From assembly GCA_021808875.1 (NCBI GenBank), contig JAKBAU010000126.1, positions 1 to 9,875 on the forward strand: a stretch of DNA of 9,875 nt, in the 5' to 3' direction. Source of the stretch: Pseudomonadota bacterium (GTDB taxonomy: Bacteria; Pseudomonadota; Alphaproteobacteria; Micropepsales; Micropepsaceae). Under the pieces are notes generated by a model. It did not search any database. It worked only from the letters and a program-made list of their open reading frames with translations, and was not told the DNA's origin. This document shows, piece by piece, positions 6,291 to 9,875 of the stretch (the stretch's first letter is position 1; each line of letters opens with the position of its first letter). Made by a program: the position numbers and the translations under genes.

Positions 6291-7357
6291 GCCTTTTGCA
6301 CGGCCATTCCTTTGCCTGAGGTCTCATAGGCGTGCCACAACGCTGCAGAGAACAGCGCCACGGCCGTGATCTGGTGGATTGCGGCAAGCGGGATTGGCAC
6401 CTGATTGAGCAAGGTGGCAATGCCAAGCGAAATCTGGATCAGCACCAGTCCAAAAACCAGATGGGCGCTCATCTTGCGCGCACCCGCCTGGCGACGCGCC
6501 GCGAAGAACAACGCCAGAGCCCCCAGAAATATCAGATAGGCCCCCATGCGGTGATCAAACTGGGCAAGGCCGGGATTGGCAAAGAAGTTCAGATACCAGG
6601 GATGCAAGACAAAGGGATTCTCGGGACCGAAGCGTCCGTTCATGCTCGGCCAAGTCTCGTAGATAAGCCCGGCGTGGAGGCCCGCTACCAGAGCCCCCAT
6701 TAACATCTGGACATAAATGAGCAGAGCAACAAGTTTCGCGAGAAGTGCCTGGGGCGCCGCGCGTGCGTCTGCAGGCCTTGGCCACAGATACTGAAACGCC
6801 GTCCACAGGATGGCCGCGAAGAGAAAGAGCGCGAGCCCCAGATGTGCCGCAAGTCGATACTGGCTAACTGAGACCCGGGTTGAGGTTTCGATTCCGCTCG
6901 TTACCATCCACCAGCCAACCAGCCCCTGAAGCCCGCCGAGGACGAAGAGCGTGATCATCCGCGGCCACTCCCTGCGGGAGATGGTGCCCCGCCAGGCAAA
7001 CCACAGAAACGGCAGCAAAAACACGAGGCCAATCAAGCGACCGAGCAGCCGATGGCTCCATTCCCACCAGAAGATGCCCTTGAACTGACCGAGCGTCATA
7101 CCGCGGTTGTCAAAGCGATATTGCGGAATTTCCTTGTAGTGACTGAATTCGCGCTGCCACGCGGCATGGTTCAAGGGCGGGATTACTCCTGAGATCGGGT
7201 GCCAGGTGGTGATGGACAGTCCCGAGCCCGTCAACCGCGTGAGCCCGCCAACCAGGACCATCAACGCGATCATCGCCGCGATCACTACCAGCCAAAGGCC
7301 GACAGCCCGGCGACCGGGATGGAGGGTTTGAACAAGCGAAGTGGACCGGACCGTCAT
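6263..7357 (-). CDS. ctaA: Haem A synthase (COX15/CtaA family)
   Basis: The 364-residue inner-membrane protein oxidises the C8 methyl of haem O to the formyl group of haem A for aa3-type cytochrome c oxidase. About eight hydrophobic segments can be seen, near residues 18-40, 107-125, 132-150, 170-190, 205-228, 268-287, 297-317 and 322-343. The family signature GGLTRLTGSGLSITTWHP(I) lies at residues 37-54. Probable haem-ligand histidines are His102 (EWSHRLLGR), His172 (AHLGLAL), His269 (FDHRMGAY) and His328 (AIHQ). The extracellular cysteine pair of Bacillus CtaA is absent, as in the proteobacterial/mitochondrial type. The ATG at 7357-7355 is chosen; an AAGG lies 6-7 nt upstream, whereas the TTG at 7402 is unsupported. 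The gene diverges from the DUF2842 gene across 67 bp and converges on metY with a 28-bp coding overlap. Confidence 0.95.
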   Translation of the reverse strand: MTVRSTSLVQTLHPGRRAVGLWLVVIAAMIALMVLVGGLTRLTGSGLSITTWHPISGVIPPLNHAAWQREFSHYKEIPQYRFDNRGMTLGQFKGIFWWEWSHRLLGRLIGLVFLLPFLWFAWRGTISRREWPRMITLFVLGGLQGLVGWWMVTSGIETSTRVSVSQYRLAAHLGLALFLFAAILWTAFQYLWPRPADARAAPQALLAKLVALLIYVQMLMGALVAGLHAGLIYETWPSMNGRFGPENPFVLHPWYLNFFANPGLAQFDHRMGAYLIFLGALALFFAARRQAGARKMSAHLVFGLVLIQISLGIATLLNQVPIPLAAIHQITAVALFSAALWHAYETSGKGMAVQKAQSADALSA

Positions 7358-7424
7358 CCTGCACCTTGCCTTGGAGTAGAGAAAGGCCTGATAACCCCAC
7401 AAGCGTCAAAGGTCCATACGTTCC

Positions 7425-7640
7425 ATGACACCTCGCGTGAAGAAGCTGATCGGCACCCTCGCCATTTTCGTCTGGCTGCCCATCTATGCAGTTCTGGCCA
7501 TGGGCGTGGCCCGCCACGTCCTGCCAGGCGCGGCCTGGTACACGGCGTTTACCTATTATGCGCTCGCTGGCCTTCTCTGGATCGTCCCGATTGGACTGAT
7601 GTTCCCCTGGATGCATCGACCGCCTGCGCGAAGACGCTGA
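7425..7640 (+). CDS. DUF2842 family small membrane protein
   Basis: The product has 71 residues: a basic N-terminus (MTPRVKKLIGT) and two hydrophobic segments near residues 9-29 and 40-62, ending in a basic PPARRR tail. The pattern RxKKLIGT...VW(L)PIYAVLAM...W...YYALAGLLWI(V)P...PWM matches the alphaproteobacterial DUF2842 family as I remember it. Its function is unknown. An AAAGG lies 12 nt before the ATG, a rather long spacing. A weak promoter could be TTGCCT (7366-7371) and GATAAC (7390-7395), 18 bp apart. It is divergent from ctaA, a common arrangement that hints at, but does not prove, a role near cytochrome oxidase assembly. Its stop codon directly touches the stop codon of the SDR gene on the other strand. 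Confidence 0.85.
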   Translation: MTPRVKKLIGTLAIFVWLPIYAVLAMGVARHVLPGAAWYTAFTYYALAGLLWIVPIGLMFPWMHRPPARRR

Positions 7641-8399
7641 TCACTCCGCATAGATCATCTTGATGGTCATGCCCCCATCAACCACGAGATTCTGGCCGGT
7701 GATGAACCCCGCCGCCTCCGCGAGGAACAAACAGGCCTCCGCAATGTCCGATGGCCGGCCCACCCGACCGACCGGATGCTGGGCCAGGTCGGTCTCGGAG
7801 TGATGCGGCGCGCGAGCAATCCCGGCCTTCTGCCAGTCAGAGACCTCAATCCAGCCCGGGCTGATGGCGTTGACACGTATCCGGTGGGGTCCGAGGCTGA
7901 CCGCCATGGCGTGGGTTAACGCCACGATCGCGCCCTTGGAAGCGGAGTAGGCCTCAGTTCCTGGTTCGGACATCAGGGCGCGCGTTGAGGCGAGATTGAT
8001 GATCGCACCTGGCCTTTTTACCCTGACCATGCGCCGCGCAGTATTCTGTGAGCACAGAAACGTGCCACGCAGATTAACTGCCATCACCCGTTCAAAATCC
8101 TCCTCGCTGAGTTCTAGAAAGGAGCGATTGCGCGCGATCCCGGCATTATTGACCAGCACATCTGGGGTACCAAAATCTGTCTCTGTTTGCGAGAGCCACG
8201 CCTCCACATCCGCCCGGCAGGCAACATCTCCGACATAGTGCATGGCCAGCCCTCCAGCCCCCACGATGTGGGCCAGACTTTCGCAAACGGCGTCTGTATC
8301 GCTGTCGAGCAGCGACACGGCATAGCCTTGCGCGGCAAAATGATAGGCAATGGCCCGGCCGATACCCTGGCCCGCGCCGGTTATGACTGCGATTTTCAT
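7641..8399 (-). CDS. SDR family oxidoreductase (classical short-chain dehydrogenase)
   Basis: The 252-residue NAD(P)-dependent dehydrogenase has the full classical SDR set: TGAGQGIGRA (7-16) for the cofactor, NNAG (84-87), and the catalytic tetrad Asn109, Ser138, Tyr151 (YSASK) and Lys155. The PG motif is at 181-182. Asp32 at the end of the second strand suggests a preference for NAD over NADP. The C-terminus GGMTIKMIYAE resembles a subgroup of cytosolic SDRs often labelled glucose dehydrogenase-like, but the substrate cannot be told. The ATG at 8399-8397 is chosen because the family starts with the KIAVITGAG strand; the frame is open to 8495, but the extra 32 residues are unlike SDRs. The ribosome-binding site is weak (GCGGA). 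The stop codon abuts that of the DUF2842 gene with zero spacing. Confidence 0.94.
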   Translation of the reverse strand: MKIAVITGAGQGIGRAIAYHFAAQGYAVSLLDSDTDAVCESLAHIVGAGGLAMHYVGDVACRADVEAWLSQTETDFGTPDVLVNNAGIARNRSFLELSEEDFERVMAVNLRGTFLCSQNTARRMVRVKRPGAIINLASTRALMSEPGTEAYSASKGAIVALTHAMAVSLGPHRIRVNAISPGWIEVSDWQKAGIARAPHHSETDLAQHPVGRVGRPSDIAEACLFLAEAAGFITGQNLVVDGGMTIKMIYAE

Positions 8400-8650
8400 G
8401 GGCGGATCCGCAAAGCAGCTTTCACGACAGATTATATGCAAGCACCAGTTGGCTCCAGGCGAAGCGATGCCGCGTCGCTTAGACAGGGCGCTCACCTGCC
8501 CGCCACATGCCCATGGGCCGCCCCGGAAAGAGCAAACACGGGCGGCCGCAAGCCCGCCGATCGCCTGAGGTTCTTGGCCGTGATCAACATCACCTGTATG
8601 TGAAAGGGGTAAGGATTGTTTGCCTTAGGGCAGAGGAAACGGATGGAGTG

Positions 8651-8923
8651 ATGCCAGAATTTAAGGATAACACGGCCGCGCGTCGCTTCGAATGGATCGA
8701 AAACGGTGCCACCGCCTTCGCCAATTACCGCCAGGATGGCGCACGCCTGATCATCCCCCATGTGGAAGCGCCCCCCGCCTTGCGCGGTACAGGCGCAGCC
8801 GGTCGCCTCATGGAGGCTATTGTGGATCATGCGCGCAAGGCAGACATCAAGCTCCTGCCTACCTGCTCCTACGCCGTGGCCTGGTTCAGGCGCCACAGGG
8901 AGGCCAGTGACGTTCTGGCCTGA
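8651..8923 (+). CDS. GNAT-like N-acetyltransferase, COG2388/YidJ type
   Basis: This 90-residue protein is a minimal GCN5-related N-acetyltransferase like human NATD1. Residues 1-40 form the first strands, including a segment A-FANYRQDG and IIPHVEAPPALRG. RGTGAAGRL at 45-53 is the acetyl-CoA pyrophosphate-binding loop (the R/QxxGxG/A motif). PTCSYAVAWFRRH (70-82) is the conserved C-terminal signature with Pro70 and Cys72. The frame is open back to 8507, but family homology and usual length (about 90-100 residues) favour the ATG at 8651 or the GTG codon just before it. GGAG at 8645-8648 is too close (2 nt) to the ATG, and AGAGGA at 8632-8637 is somewhat far, so the exact start is uncertain. The substrate is unknown. 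The gene is divergent from the SDR gene and convergent with rocD. Confidence 0.88.
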   Translation: MPEFKDNTAARRFEWIENGATAFANYRQDGARLIIPHVEAPPALRGTGAAGRLMEAIVDHARKADIKLLPTCSYAVAWFRRHREASDVLA

Positions 8924-9016
8924 CCTGCGCATCGCGGTGTGAGGAAAATATCCTTCACGGATTGGGGAGCTCAATGAAGCGGCAGGCGTAATCTGGGCAC
9001 AGCAGATAGGCCGCGC

Positions 9017-9875
9017 TTACGCACTTACCGGATCACGAGAGAATACCGCCACAAATGCATCGAGTACTTCGTCGACCTCTGATTTTGTGATGATCAGGGG
9101 AGGCGCGATGCGGATCGTGTGTTCATGGGTTTCCTTGCAGAGGATGCCTCGGCGCTGCAGCGCCTCACAATAACCACGTGCGCCGCCTGCCTCGGGAAGG
9201 AGCTCGACTGCGAGCATGAGGCCGCGTCCACGCACCTCTTTGAAGAGCGGACTGTGCAGAGCCTCAAACCCTGTCTTCAGATAGCTTCCCATGCGCATCG
9301 CGTTTTCGATCATGCCTTCCTCGATCAGCACCTTGAGCGCGGCACGCGCGACGGCGCAGGCCAAGGGATTTCCGCCAAAAGTCGAGCCATGTTCTCCGGG
9401 ATGAAGAACATCCATCACTTCCGCGTTCGAAAGCACTGCGGAAACAGGATAAAAGCCACCCGACAAAGCTTTTCCGATCAGCGTTAAATCCGCTTCAATA
9501 GCTTCATGTTCTTCAGCGAGAAGCTTTCCGGTGCGCCCCAGACCGGTCTGAATCTCATCGAGGATCAGGATCACGTTGCGGGTGCTGCATAGCGCTCTTA
9601 CGGCTTTGAAGTATCCTGGCGGCGGCAGAATGACACCGGCTTCACCCTGGATCGGCTCGACCAGAAAGGCGACCGTGAAAGGCGTGATCGCGGCTTCAAG
9701 AGCTTTAATGTCGCCGAAAGGCACAATCCGGAATCCCGGCGTGAACGGGCCGAAATCGCGGCGTGCCGCCGGATCGGTCGAAAATCCCACGATCGTGAGC
9801 GTGCGTCCGTGAAAATTGTCGCGGCATACGATGATCTCGGCCTGATCCTGGGGCACACCCTTGACCGTGTAGCCC
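9017..9875 (-). CDS. rocD: Ornithine--oxo-acid aminotransferase, C-terminal part (cut by window edge)
   Basis: This class-III PLP aminotransferase converts ornithine and 2-oxoglutarate to glutamate semialdehyde and glutamate in arginine catabolism or proline synthesis. The visible 286 residues start inside the gene at [16 protein letters not shown]; the frame runs through the window edge, so the GTG near 9856 is not the start. Counting from the first full codon, the NFHGRT motif is followed by EPIQGEAGV, then [11 protein letters not shown] with Asp106 for the pyridine nitrogen, and Schiff-base Lys135 in [25 protein letters not shown] and the C-terminal RIAPPLIIT(K)SE complete the family pattern. 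Phrases such as VKGVPQDQ and [10 protein letters not shown] point to ornithine aminotransferase rather than acetylornithine aminotransferase (ArgD). It converges on the GNAT gene with a 93-bp gap that has only an imperfect hairpin (8939-8958) and no T-run. Confidence 0.93.
   Translation of the reverse strand, partial: GYTVKGVPQDQAEIIVCRDNFHGRTLTIVGFSTDPAARRDFGPFTPGFRIVPFGDIKALEAAITPFTVAFLVEPIQGEAGVILPPPGYFKAVRALCSTRNVILILDEIQTGLGRTGKLLAEEHEAIEADLTLIGKALSGGFYPVSAVLSNAEVMDVLHPGEHGSTFGGNPLACAVARAALKVLIEEGMIENAMRMGSYLKTGFEALHSPLFKEVRGRGLMLAVELLPEAGGARGYCEALQRRGILCKETHEHTIRIAPPLIITKSEVDEVLDAFVAVFSRDPVSA

Noticed and set aside
8939..8958. Possible terminator between the GNAT gene and rocD
   Set aside because: The stem GTGAGGA/TCCTTCAC has a bulge and no T-run follows in either direction.

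Overview
The window looks like chromosomal DNA of an alphaproteobacterium, most likely of the order Hyphomicrobiales (Rhizobiales). The reasons are the gene families present (an alphaproteobacterial CtaA-type haem A synthase with a DUF2842 membrane protein beside it, an ECHDC3-type enoyl-CoA hydratase, a YccU-like CoA-binding protein and an O-acetylhomoserine sulfhydrylase near rplM), the moderately high G+C and the codon use. The genus cannot be fixed from this sequence. All coordinates and motifs were read by eye and no database search was made.

Layout. 1-103 (minus) is the 5' end of rplM (ribosomal protein L13), with a 391-bp divergent spacer behind it that holds a TATAAT box inside a small inverted repeat. 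495-1853 (plus) is a two-gene unit: an ECHDC3-like crotonase-fold protein and a small CoA-binding Rossmann protein. 1854-5009 is the unusual part. It is about 3.1 kb in which the only convincing gene is a minus-strand exported RcnB-like protein (2583-3617) carrying a long glutamine/arginine-rich region built of seven-residue modules. The DNA on both sides of it lacks convincing genes and may be decayed or foreign. 5010-6290 (plus) is metY (O-acetylhomoserine sulfhydrylase). It overlaps tail to tail with ctaA (6263-7357, minus, haem A synthase). A DUF2842 gene (7425-7640, plus) diverges from ctaA and abuts, stop to stop, an SDR oxidoreductase gene (7641-8399, minus). A 90-residue GNAT-type N-acetyltransferase gene follows (8651-8923, plus), and the window ends inside rocD (ornithine aminotransferase, 9017-9875, minus).

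How the genes work together. Most are housekeeping genes: translation (rplM), sulfur amino-acid synthesis (metY), haem A supply for cytochrome c oxidase (ctaA), arginine/ornithine metabolism (rocD) and CoA-related metabolism. They are packed closely, with divergent and convergent pairs and almost no spare DNA from 5010 onward. From memory of rhizobial genomes, the CoA-binding gene and metY are often neighbours, so the region between them here is probably an insertion or a lineage-specific expansion. No complete mobile element, CRISPR array, tRNA, rRNA or obvious new defence system was seen. The most distinctive object is the Q-rich RcnB-like protein and its internal tandem repeats.
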